DNA of 43,137 nt from Parvularcula sp. (GTDB taxonomy: Bacteria > Pseudomonadota > Alphaproteobacteria > Caulobacterales > Parvularculaceae), in the NCBI GenBank assembly GCA_002704915.1, contig PAIP01000061.1:1-43137 (forward strand), written 5' to 3'. This document shows positions 1 through 6,891 of this stretch, in pieces. The notes under the pieces were generated by a model that did not search any database, was not told where the DNA came from, and was given only the letters and a program-made list of their open reading frames with translations. Position 1 is the stretch's first letter. Each line of letters starts with the position of its first letter. The position numbers and the translations under genes were made by a program.

Positions 1-1
1 G

Positions 2-235
2 ATCCATCGAAGCGACAGCCGCCTGACGGCATCCGCCCTCGGGCTCGTGGTTGGGGGGGCGCTCGGCAATCTGCTCGACCGGCTGCGGCAGGGTGCGGTG
101 GCGGATTTCCTGGATTTTTACATTGGCAGCTATCATTGGCCCGCCTTCAACCTTGCCGACGTGGCGATTGTCTGTGGGGTCGGGCTTTTGCTGGTGGAGA
201 GCGTTCTGGCACGAGGCAAAACAAAGGCTGCATGA
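2..235 (+). CDS. lspA: Signal peptidase II, C-terminal part (cut by window start)
   Basis: This is the end of a lipoprotein signal peptidase, the inner-membrane aspartic protease that cleaves the signal peptide of diacylglyceryl-modified prolipoproteins. The frame is open from the first bases, and the visible part carries two hallmark segments: [11 protein letters not shown] followed by VADFLDF (first catalytic Asp) and [11 protein letters not shown] (second catalytic Asp). A last hydrophobic helix precedes the stop. The 5' part lies outside the window, so a start cannot be assigned. Copies of lspA often travel with metal-resistance genes on mobile DNA, and the arsenic operon begins 650 bases downstream. 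That link is inference. No gene is seen between 236 and 340. Confidence 0.85.
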   Translation: MHRSDSRLTASALGLVVGGALGNLLDRLRQGAVADFLDFYIGSYHWPAFNLADVAIVCGVGLLLVESVLARGKTKAA

Positions 236-340
236 ACAGAAGTCCTCGCCAGCTATCCGAAACTATCGCCGCAAAATTCCCGGAACCTGCAACGTAGCGG
301 GATTTAGAAGTAGTGCGACATGGCAATGGCTCGGGCGGGC

Positions 341-838
341 TTAGCCGCAGCAGGCAGACGCTCTCGTCTGCTGCGCGCGATGCCTCGGCTTGCAGATTGC
401 GGGGCGCGGGCTGAGACGCACAATCGTCCGGTCTTTCTCGATCTCGATTCCGGCCCCGTCATAGACCTGCATCGGCTCACCGGGCCGGCTCACCTCCCAT
501 GTCAACCGCGCGTCCGTGTCAAGCTGGACCCTGCTGCCGACCTTTCCCAAGATTGACCGGAACTTGGCGACGGTCATCGGCATGCTGCCTTCGGTCGGGG
601 GAATATCCTCGACCTGCAAGACCGTCTCCCGCCACGCATCGGGATTGCCGCCGCAATCGAGCGTGACGAAGGAACCGGCCTTGACCTCCGTGATGTGATA
701 GCCGGCCTGCACCTGCTGCCCGTCGCCATAGGCGAGCACAAGAACCTTGTCGGCATGGCCCTCCAAAATATCGAGGATCGCCCCGAGCGAGGCAACATCA
801 GGAAATTCTGTGATTAAGGGGCTGGCGTAAGCGTTCAT
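341..838 (-). CDS. DUF6428-family protein beside the ars operon
   Basis: A 165-residue protein of unknown function that I recognise as the DUF6428 type often found beside arsR in alphaproteobacteria (recollection, not searched). It is a soluble acidic protein with no signal peptide or membrane segment. The start at 838 (MNAYASPLITEF) is preferred over an in-frame upstream start at 859, because the longer form would run into the ArsR-type operator at 856-869. It is transcribed divergently from arsR across a short shared regulatory region, so it is probably controlled by the same repressor. The C-terminal tail is rich in Arg, Gln and Cys and ends CCG. Confidence 0.65.
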   Translation of the reverse strand: MNAYASPLITEFPDVASLGAILDILEGHADKVLVLAYGDGQQVQAGYHITEVKAGSFVTLDCGGNPDAWRETVLQVEDIPPTEGSMPMTVAKFRSILGKVGSRVQLDTDARLTWEVSRPGEPMQVYDGAGIEIEKDRTIVRLSPRPAICKPRHRAQQTRASACCG

Positions 839-855
839 GTCCGTGTATCCATGAT

Positions 856-869
856 TCAACTACTCTTGA
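856..869. promoter_or_regulatory. Putative ArsR operator
   Basis: The sequence TCAA-CTACTC-TTGA matches the TCAA-N6-TTGA dyad known for ArsR-family operators. It extends to near-palindromic ATTCAA/TTGAGA. It lies 15 bases before the arsR start and between the divergent DUF6428 and arsR genes, where it could control both. Confidence 0.6.
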
Positions 870-884
870 GATGTTGAGGCATAC

Positions 885-1244
885 ATGAACGAAAAGCAAG
901 CCCTCTCTGCCTTCGCGGCGCTCTCGCAGGAAACCCGGCTGCGCATCGTGCGCCTGCTGGTGACGGCCGGCCCGGAAGGGATGCCGGCCGGCGCGATCGG
1001 GGAAGCGATGGACGGCGCATCGTCGTCGCGCATGTCCTTCCACCTGAGCCACCTTGAACAAGCCGACCTCATCGAGTCGCGGCGCGACGGGCGCTCGATC
1101 ATCTACAGCGCCTCCTATCCGGCGCTGTCCGGCCTGCTCGAATTTCTCATGCGCGATTGCTGCCAAGGCCACCCGGACGTGTGCAACCCGGCAGTCGCCG
1201 CGCTGTCCTGCTGCAAACCGACGAAAGGCGTCACCCATGCCTGA
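885..1244 (+). CDS. arsR: ArsR-family arsenite-responsive repressor
   Basis: A 119-residue winged-helix repressor of the ArsR/SmtB family, expected to leave its operator when As(III) binds. The HTH region is around residues 32-62 (SSSRMSFHLSHLEQADLI) and is followed by the beta-wing (RRDGRSIIYSA). It lacks the classical ELCVCDL sensor in the recognition helix. Instead it has C-terminal cysteines C92, C93 and C100, plus C109 and C110, which resembles the C-terminal As(III) site described for the Acidithiobacillus-type ArsR. It is the first gene of the operon; its stop overlaps the start of the next gene by 8 bases. The operator at 856-869 fits autoregulation. Confidence 0.92.
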   Translation: MNEKQALSAFAALSQETRLRIVRLLVTAGPEGMPAGAIGEAMDGASSSRMSFHLSHLEQADLIESRRDGRSIIYSASYPALSGLLEFLMRDCCQGHPDVCNPAVAALSCCKPTKGVTHA

Positions 1245-1785
1245 GCCTATGGCCAATCACTCCGATAGAATCTTCAACGTGCTGTTTCTTTGCACCGGAA
1301 ATTCCGCCCGCTCGATCCTTGCCGAAAGCATCTTGAACAAGGATGGTGCGGGTCGCTTCCGGGCCTATTCGGCTGGAAGCCAGCCCAAAGGCGAAGTGAA
1401 CCCGCTCGCCCTGAAGGTACTCGAAAGCTACGACTACCCGGCTGAAGGCTTCCGATCGAAAGGATGGGAAGAATTCTCCGGCCCCGACGCGCCGGTGATG
1501 GATTTCGTGTTCACCGTCTGCGACAACGCGGCCGGCGAAGCCTGTCCGGTCTGGCCGGGCCAGCCGATGACCGCGCATTGGGGTATCGAAGACCCCGCCA
1601 CCGTCGAGGGCACCGAGATTCAGCGCATGGCGGCTTTTGTCACGGCGTTTCGCTACATGAAAACCCGGATTTCGGTCTTCGTGGCCTTGCCCGTCGCCAG
1701 CCTCGATAAATCGTCGCTCAATATGAAGCTCAACGAAATCGGTCAATCCGAAGGGGCAGCCTCGCCCCGCTCTGGCGCGGCGTGA
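1237..1785 (+). CDS. arsC: Arsenate reductase, LMW protein-tyrosine-phosphatase fold
   Basis: A 182-residue cytoplasmic enzyme that would reduce As(V) to As(III), handing the oxyanion to ACR3. The phosphatase P-loop C-X5-R is CTGNSAR (C19 to R25). The relay cysteines lie at C95 and C103 in FTVCDNAAGEACPVW, and the general-acid Asp is in IEDPA (Asp119). This three-cysteine pattern is that of the thioredoxin-coupled ArsC class. The start at 1237 overlaps arsR by 8 bases, indicating translational coupling; an in-frame ATG at 1249 is an alternative. A long upstream extension of the frame, back to 1054, lies inside arsR and is not real. This operon carries two unrelated arsenate reductases (see 1794-2219). 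Confidence 0.9.
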   Translation: MPEPMANHSDRIFNVLFLCTGNSARSILAESILNKDGAGRFRAYSAGSQPKGEVNPLALKVLESYDYPAEGFRSKGWEEFSGPDAPVMDFVFTVCDNAAGEACPVWPGQPMTAHWGIEDPATVEGTEIQRMAAFVTAFRYMKTRISVFVALPVASLDKSSLNMKLNEIGQSEGAASPRSGAA

Positions 1786-1793
1786 GGCAATCC

Positions 1794-2219
1794 ATGGATG
1801 TCATTGTCTACCACAATCCCGATTGCGGCACCTCGCGCAATACGCTCGGCCTGATCCGCAATTCCGGCGTCGAGCCGCATATCATCGAATATCTGAAAAC
1901 CCCGCCCTCACGGGCGCTGCTCGCGCAACTCATCGAGCGCGCCAGCCTGACGGCCCGCTCGATCTTGCGGGAGAAAGGAACGCCCTATGCCGACCTCGGC
2001 CTTGGCGATCCAGAATTGAGCGATGACGCATTGCTCGACGCCATGATGGCGCACCCGATCCTCATCAATCGCCCCCTCGTCGTCACCCCCCAAGGGGTCA
2101 AGCTCTGCCGACCGTCCGAAGCCGTTCTTGATCTGCTGCCCCCACAACGGGGCGAGTTCGTCAAAGAGGATGGCGAGCGGATCATTGACGAACATGGACG
2201 GCGCGTTGCTTCCGCCTGA
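1794..2219 (+). CDS. arsC: Arsenate reductase, glutaredoxin-dependent type
   Basis: A 141-residue protein of the R773/E. coli ArsC class, which reduces arsenate with glutathione and glutaredoxin. The catalytic cysteine is C11 in YHNPDCGTSRNTL. The three conserved arginines sit in SILREKGTPY, ILINRPLVV and KLCRPSEAV. The start at 1794 has GAGG seven bases upstream; a GTG at 1782 that overlaps the previous stop is an alternative. It is the third gene of the ars operon. It shares the YffB/ArsC fold with Spx-type proteins, but the Arg triad and context support arsenate reduction. Confidence 0.92.
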   Translation: MDVIVYHNPDCGTSRNTLGLIRNSGVEPHIIEYLKTPPSRALLAQLIERASLTARSILREKGTPYADLGLGDPELSDDALLDAMMAHPILINRPLVVTPQGVKLCRPSEAVLDLLPPQRGEFVKEDGERIIDEHGRRVASA

Positions 2220-2246
2220 CTTTCAGCCTGCGATTGGAGAATACTG

Positions 2247-3335
2247 ATGGCTTCCCTCAAGCCAGCTTCCCGCCTTGGTTTCCTCGACCGCTATCTGACG
2301 GTGTGGATTTTCGCCGCGATGGCACTCGGCGTCGTGCTGGGCACGATATTCACCGGCTTGCCGGAAGCTCTCAACGCCATGTCGGTCGGCACCACCAACA
2401 TACCGATCGCCATCGGCCTGATCCTGATGATGTATCCGCCGCTCGCCAAGGTGCGCTACGAAGAACTGCACCGGGTCTTTTCCGACAAGCGAGTGCTGAT
2501 CCTTTCGCTGGTACAAAACTGGATCATCGGCCCGACGCTGATGTTCGCGCTGGCCGTGATCTTCCTGCGCGACCACCCGGAATACATGACAGGACTGATC
2601 CTGATCGGACTCGCCCGCTGCATCGCTATGGTGCTGGTCTGGAACCAACTCGCGCGCGGCGACAATCAATATGTCGCCGGTCTGGTTGCCTTCAACTCGA
2701 TATTCCAGATTCTGTTCTTCTCCACCTATGCGTGGTTTTTCCTTTCCGTCTTGCCACCCCTCTTCGGCCTTGAGGGCAGCGTCATAGACGTGAGCTTCTG
2801 GACCATTACCGAAGCGGTGCTGATCTATCTCGGCATTCCCTTCCTCGCCGGGTTCCTGACGCGCCGCATCCTCATCGCTCGCAAAGGCGCGGGCTGGTAT
2901 GAGCACGAATTTCTGCCGCGCATCAGCCCCATAACGCTAGCCGCGCTGCTGTTCACCATTGTCGCCATGTTCAGCCTCAAGGGCGCGGACGTGGTGTCGC
3001 TGCCTCTCGATGTCCTGCGCATAGCCATTCCCCTGGCGCTTTATTTCGTCATCCAGTTCCTCATCAGCTTCGCGATGGGCCGGCTGATCGAGGCGGATTA
3101 TCCGCGCACCACGGCCATCGCCTTCACCGCTGCCGGCAATAATTTCGAGTTGGCCATCGCGGTCGCCATCGCGGCATTCGGTCTCGCATCGCCGGTGGCC
3201 TTCGCCGCCGTCATCGGCCCGCTCGTGGAAGTGCCCGCACTGATCCTGCTCGTTCATGTCGCGCTCAGGCTCGGCGCGAAGTGGTTTCCCGAGAAAGGGA
3301 CGCCCGTTGCCGTTCCGGCCGAGGCCAAGCCATGA
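2247..3335 (+). CDS. acr3: ACR3-type arsenite efflux permease
   Basis: A 362-residue inner-membrane carrier expected to extrude As(OH)3 using the proton gradient. About ten hydrophobic helices are visible. The ACR3 signature region [20 protein letters not shown] holds the conserved cysteine (C125) thought to bind arsenite, and the conserved [13 protein letters not shown] helix is near the end. The ribosome site GGAGAA precedes the ATG. Its last bases overlap arsH by four (ATGA), so the two are translationally coupled. With two reductases upstream this gene completes the basic resistance route. Confidence 0.93.
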   Translation: MASLKPASRLGFLDRYLTVWIFAAMALGVVLGTIFTGLPEALNAMSVGTTNIPIAIGLILMMYPPLAKVRYEELHRVFSDKRVLILSLVQNWIIGPTLMFALAVIFLRDHPEYMTGLILIGLARCIAMVLVWNQLARGDNQYVAGLVAFNSIFQILFFSTYAWFFLSVLPPLFGLEGSVIDVSFWTITEAVLIYLGIPFLAGFLTRRILIARKGAGWYEHEFLPRISPITLAALLFTIVAMFSLKGADVVSLPLDVLRIAIPLALYFVIQFLISFAMGRLIEADYPRTTAIAFTAAGNNFELAIAVAIAAFGLASPVAFAAVIGPLVEVPALILLVHVALRLGAKWFPEKGTPVAVPAEAKP

Positions 3336-4048
3336 CGGTTTCCGACCTTCCTAATGTGGTCCGCGCGGTGCTCGACAGCCCATCGGCTGAACGCCTACGA
3401 ACGACGCCCTCTGCTCATCCGCCGCGCATTCTCCTGCTCTACGGCTCGTTGCGTGAACGCTCCTATAGCAAGCTGCTCACGCTCGAAGCCGAACGGCTCC
3501 TCAACCACTTCGGCGCGGAAACCCGTGTGTTCGATCCGCACGGCCTGCCGCTGCCTGATGGTGCGCCCGTTGATCATCCGAAGGTGCAGGAGCTTCGGAA
3601 ACTTTCGGAATGGTCCGAAGGGCAGGTCTGGACCAGCCCCGAACGTCACGGTGCCATGAGCGGAGTCCTCAAGGCGCAAATCGACTGGATACCGCTCGCG
3701 GTTGGCGCAGTTCGCCCCACCCAGGGCCGCACAGTGGCCGTGATGCAAGTCTCTGGCGGCTCGCAGAGTTTCAACGCCGTCAACCAACTTCGCGTCCTCG
3801 GCCGCTGGATGCGGATGATCACCATCCCCAACCAGTCCTCGGTCGCCAAGGCATATCAGGAGTTCGACGAAGCGGGTCGAATGAAGCCTTCATCCTATTA
3901 CGACCGGGTGGTCGATGTGATGGAGGAACTGGTGAAGTTCACGCTTCTGACCCGCGACGTCGCTCCTTACCTCACCGACCGCTACAGCGAGCGCAAGGAA
4001 ACCGCCCAAAAGCTGGAAGAGCGTATGGCGCTCAAGCGCGTCCGGTGA
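3332..4048 (+). CDS. arsH: ArsH, NADPH-dependent FMN reductase
   Basis: A 238-residue flavodoxin-fold protein. ArsH enzymes use NADPH and FMN, and some oxidise trivalent methylarsenicals to less toxic pentavalent forms. The FMN phosphate loop is [12 protein letters not shown] (near residue 39), and the family motifs [18 protein letters not shown] and [17 protein letters not shown] follow. The start at 3332 forms an ATGA overlap with acr3; the longer in-frame extension to 3281 lies inside acr3. The stop overlaps the GTG of the next gene by four bases. Confidence 0.93.
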   Translation: MTVSDLPNVVRAVLDSPSAERLRTTPSAHPPRILLLYGSLRERSYSKLLTLEAERLLNHFGAETRVFDPHGLPLPDGAPVDHPKVQELRKLSEWSEGQVWTSPERHGAMSGVLKAQIDWIPLAVGAVRPTQGRTVAVMQVSGGSQSFNAVNQLRVLGRWMRMITIPNQSSVAKAYQEFDEAGRMKPSSYYDRVVDVMEELVKFTLLTRDVAPYLTDRYSERKETAQKLEERMALKRVR

Positions 4049-5271
4049 CGACAAACCTGCCGGCTCAAACGGGCCTGTCTCCCGACGCGAGAAGGTGGCC
4101 CGTCATCTCCGCGCTCGGCATCGTACAGATATTTGCATGGGGCAGCTCCTATTACCTGCTCGCCGTTCTCGCCGCCCCGATCGCGGCCGATACGGGTTGG
4201 CCGCTTTCATGGATCGTCGGCGCTCTCTCCATTGGCCTGCTCGCGGCCGGCGTCGTTTCCCCGCGCGTGGGTGACGCCATTGGCCAGCACGGCGGGCGTC
4301 CCATCCTTGCTCTGGCTTGCCTGCTGTTCGCTGCCGGCCTCGTCATCCTTGCGGCTGCGCCGTCCCTATGGGTATTCGTCGCCGGATGGATCGTGCTCGG
4401 TATCGGCATGGGGGCCGGCCTTTATGATGCGGCATTTGCCACGCTCGGGGGCTATTATGGCCGTTCCGCGCGATCCGCCATCACTACACTGACCTTGTGG
4501 GGCGGCTTCGCAAGCACGGTCTGCTGGCCGCTCTCGGCCTTGTTTCTGGAGCATCTGGGATGGCGCGGGGCCTGCATGGCCTATGCCGGCATTCATCTCG
4601 CGATCTGCCTGCCGCTCGTGCTGCTGGTCCTTCCGAGCAACGGCAAGCCCAGGCCGATCGGTGGCAAAGACCAAGCTCCTGCGATCAAGCTGCGCGACCA
4701 TGAGCGCCGGGCCTATCTGATCATGATGGCGATCGTGGTGCTGGCCGGATTGGGCGTCACCATCATATCGGTGCATCTGCTGACCCTGTTGCAGCAACGC
4801 GGGCTGTCGCTGGGCGAAGCTGTAGCCCTCGGCGCGCTGATAGGCCCGGCCCAAGTCGCCGGCCGAATTGGCGAAATGGCGAGCGGGGGGAGGCATCATC
4901 CCTTCTGGACACTCGCGGCCGCCTCCGTCCTGAGCGCGGCAGGGGTGACGATGCTCGCGGCAGGTTTTCTCATCATCGGCCTGTCGCTCATCCTCTACGG
5001 GGCCGGCAATGGCATCTTCTCGATCGCCAAGGGTGCGCTCCCGCTCGCCCTGTTCGGACCTTCCCGCTATGCGCCGATCATGGGGCGGCTTGCCCGGCCC
5101 AGTCTCGTCGCCCAAGCTGCCGGCCCAACCGTGGGTGCGATCCTGCTTTCGGTCGGGGGCACCGATCAAACTCTTGTGGCGCTGGCAGCTCTCGCCATCG
5201 CCAATCTCGCCCTCGTCGCGCTGTTATGGGGGCCGATCAAAGGAGAAGCGGGAAGCAACGATAAGTTTTGA
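4045..5271 (+). CDS. MFS transporter closing the ars operon (ArsK-like)
   Basis: A 408-residue major-facilitator protein with about twelve hydrophobic helices and a central hydrophilic loop around residues 205-225. The GTG start at 4045 overlaps the arsH stop (GTGA); the frame is open back to 3610 inside arsH, but that part is a shadow. Position at the end of the operon implies efflux of an arsenic species. MFS proteins in this place have been described as ArsK (arsenite) or ArsJ (organoarsenical with GAPDH). No gapdh gene is present, so an ArsK-type role is more likely, but this is inference. No strong terminator follows. Confidence 0.75.
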   Translation: MTTNLPAQTGLSPDARRWPVISALGIVQIFAWGSSYYLLAVLAAPIAADTGWPLSWIVGALSIGLLAAGVVSPRVGDAIGQHGGRPILALACLLFAAGLVILAAAPSLWVFVAGWIVLGIGMGAGLYDAAFATLGGYYGRSARSAITTLTLWGGFASTVCWPLSALFLEHLGWRGACMAYAGIHLAICLPLVLLVLPSNGKPRPIGGKDQAPAIKLRDHERRAYLIMMAIVVLAGLGVTIISVHLLTLLQQRGLSLGEAVALGALIGPAQVAGRIGEMASGGRHHPFWTLAAASVLSAAGVTMLAAGFLIIGLSLILYGAGNGIFSIAKGALPLALFGPSRYAPIMGRLARPSLVAQAAGPTVGAILLSVGGTDQTLVALAALAIANLALVALLWGPIKGEAGSNDKF

Positions 5272-5339
5272 GAAGCCGTCACGAAGATCCCTGATTTTTG
5301 TAGCAGGTCAGGCCAACGTTGAATTTTCAGGGGAATTTC

Positions 5340-5392
5340 TGTCGCAAATGTCGCGTGCGAAAGTCAAAATTGTGCGACTGATTTTTGCGACA
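5340..5392. repeat. Cluster of TGTCGC palindromic half-sites
   Basis: TGTCGCAAA at 5340-5348 has an exact inverted copy TTTGCGACA at 5384-5392. Between them are further related pieces (GTCGCG, TGTGCGAC). The arrangement resembles a recombinase or resolvase site. It lies in the 150-base convergent gap between the ars operon and the exported-protein pair. I recognise no specific element. Confidence 0.35.
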
Positions 5393-5396
5393 CGTC

Positions 5397-5417
5397 GCGG
5401 CCCGGAATCCGGGCCGC
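5397..5417 (-). terminator. Hairpin downstream of the exported-protein pair
   Basis: A perfect 9-bp stem (GCGGCCCGG/CCGGGCCGC) with a 3-base loop lies 7 bases past the stop of the leftward gene 5424-6020. The following T-tract is weak. Confidence 0.45.
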
Positions 5418-5423
5418 AATGGA

Positions 5424-6020
5424 TTACCGCTCTTCCCGCTGCTGTGGTGCTGGACCGATTGTAGCGGGTTCCCCTTCGATGATGCGGATCGGCACGCCCA
5501 AAGCAGCCGAAAGGGATGCTTCGCTGCCACCGGCAAGCTCTGTTCCGGGGAGAACCGTAAGAACCACATATCCGGTGCGCTCATCGACATATCCGCCGTA
5601 GCCATCGGGAAGAACGCGCGTAATCATCTGGCGGTCATCCAACGCGGCGACCAGTTGATCGACGGTATGGGATGCGCCTGTCAGGACTTCGACACGCACC
5701 CGATCTTCGCCCAATTGGTACTGAAGCGTGCCCGCATCCCGGTCTCCCGTTAGCCTGACCCGGTCTCCCGTTAGCCTGACGACGACATGGAAATCGGGCT
5801 CGCGCTCGATGAAGATACCGGCGATACGGTCGCGGAAACGCTCCTGTAGGGCGGCCGAAAGCGGGCCGGTGTCCGGCTCCATCTCATGCGAGGGGATTTC
5901 AGGAACATAGTTCTCAGGCAACCCGGCCGGTCTGGCGGACGTGGGCGCCTCCGCGCCTGCCACGGATGCTGCCGCGACAAACACCGTTGCGCCAAAAGCC
6001 CCCGCCCATACCCTATTCAT
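5424..6020 (-). CDS. Exported protein of unknown function
   Basis: A 198-residue protein starting MNRVWAGAFGATVFVAAASV, with a typical Sec signal peptide and probable cleavage after AGA. The mature part begins with a Pro-rich stretch followed by an alternating hydrophobic/charged region (FHVVVRLTGDRVRLTGDR, then VLPDGYGGYVDERTGYVVLTVLPG). It weakly recalls the pro-region of secreted serine proteases, but no protease domain follows, so it may be a truncated relative or a separate family. The start at 6020 overlaps the stop of the EF-hand gene by 8 bases, so the two form an operon. A 21-bp in-frame tandem duplication lies at 5740-5781. Confidence 0.6.
   Translation of the reverse strand: MNRVWAGAFGATVFVAAASVAGAEAPTSARPAGLPENYVPEIPSHEMEPDTGPLSAALQERFRDRIAGIFIEREPDFHVVVRLTGDRVRLTGDRDAGTLQYQLGEDRVRVEVLTGASHTVDQLVAALDDRQMITRVLPDGYGGYVDERTGYVVLTVLPGTELAGGSEASLSAALGVPIRIIEGEPATIGPAPQQREER
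5740..5781. repeat. 21-bp tandem duplication inside the exported-protein gene
   Basis: The unit CGGTCTCCCGTTAGCCTGAC plus one base occurs twice head-to-tail (5740-5760 and 5761-5781, differing only at the last base). It duplicates seven residues (RLTGDRV) in frame. It looks like a recent slippage event. Confidence 0.85.
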
Positions 6021-6297
6021 TTGTGGTTTTGCCGCGTGCTTCGAAGAGCGCGGCCTTGTCTTCCGCGGGGCTGATGAAACCGTCGCCATCGGTGTCGATC
6101 TGGTCGAAGACTTCATCGGTCATGTTCGGATTCCCGGCTTTCGCCTCTTCCCGGCTCAGCTTGCCGTCGCCATCCGTGTCGCCCGCGTCCCATTCGGCCT
6201 GCCATGCGGCTTCGTCAAAATCTGCGGGCGGTTCCGTCTGGGCGAAGGCAGGGACGGCGAGACCGATGGCGAACAGGCTGGCAATGGCAAGTCTCAA
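6013..6297 (-). CDS. Small exported EF-hand protein
   Basis: A 94-residue calcium-binding protein with a signal peptide (RLAIASLFAIGLAVPAFAQ) and two EF-hand loops, DTDGDGKLSREE and DTDGDGFISPAE. I chose a TTG start at 6297 because GGAGG stands seven bases upstream; the frame is open further but without such a site. The gene overlaps the downstream exported-protein gene by 8 bases. Periplasmic EF-hand proteins of this size are common in alphaproteobacteria and their roles are mostly unknown. The pair lies between the ars operon and the conjugation genes and is probably cargo. No gene is seen between 6298 and 6437. Confidence 0.75.
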   Translation of the reverse strand: MRLAIASLFAIGLAVPAFAQTEPPADFDEAAWQAEWDAGDTDGDGKLSREEAKAGNPNMTDEVFDQIDTDGDGFISPAEDKAALFEARGKTTNE

Positions 6298-6437
6298 GGC
6301 TGTTCCTCCAAAGTCGAGTGAATATACAGCCATCACCTTAGGATAATTCGCGAAAATCCCAAAGACCGCGACAGTCGCGAAGGCCGCTTCCGGCGGATCC
6401 TTGTTACTGCTCAGCCAACCGGGAGCGGGAACTCGTG

Positions 6438-6887
6438 TCAACGACTAAGGCGGCCAAATTCAACTCTCTGATCCGTCACATCCTCCGACACCTCCTGCCG
6501 CAGCTTCGGTCCCTGTGCGAGGCGGCGACCGAGCGCGGTGATGAACGCCTCGTATCGCTCCGCTGATTTGGCCTTCGCGGCCTTTGCCGCCGGCTCAGGC
6601 AAGGCCGGTGTGGTGTTGACCCAGAAGCGGATGAAGACCGCCAGGCTTTCGACGGCGATGCCGACGTCTCGTTCAAGCCGGTCCATGCGGCGATCGAGTC
6701 GATCGAGGCGCTTGGCGATTATCGCCTCTCGGCGTTCGGCATCGTCGGGAGACAGGAATGAGGCGATGGCCGCCTCGCCGATCATCGACTGCGACCGGTC
6801 CCGCCGCGCGGCAAACTCGGTCAGGGCTTTTTCGACATCGGGGTCCAGATAGACGGTGAGTTTTTTCTTCTTCCGGAGATTGGCCAT
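6438..6887 (-). CDS. CopG-like ribbon-helix-helix protein next to traG
   Basis: A 149-residue protein with an N-terminal ribbon-helix-helix motif (KKLTVYLDPDVEKALTEFAA, then RDRSQSMIGEAAIASFL). A heptad-rich, probably coiled-coil stretch follows (EREAIIAKRLDRLDRRMDRLERDV), then a hydrophobic segment and an Ala/Lys-rich linker. It starts 4 bases after the traG stop and is the last gene of the leftward transfer operon in this window. Proteins of this type sit beside traG in related elements and may autoregulate the operon or act at the transfer origin. In related elements I recall mating-pair (trb) genes following; here cargo follows instead. Confidence 0.75.
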   Translation of the reverse strand: MANLRKKKKLTVYLDPDVEKALTEFAARRDRSQSMIGEAAIASFLSPDDAERREAIIAKRLDRLDRRMDRLERDVGIAVESLAVFIRFWVNTTPALPEPAAKAAKAKSAERYEAFITALGRRLAQGPKLRQEVSEDVTDQRVEFGRLSR

Positions 6888-6891
6888 GGCG

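Noticed and set aside
1054-1236. N-terminal extension of the arsenate reductase frame
   Set aside because: Arg/Ser-rich shadow of arsR; the enzyme begins normally near 1237.
3610-4044. N-terminal extension of the MFS transporter frame
   Set aside because: It lies inside arsH in another frame and is not membrane-like; the GTG at 4045 overlapping the arsH stop is a better start.
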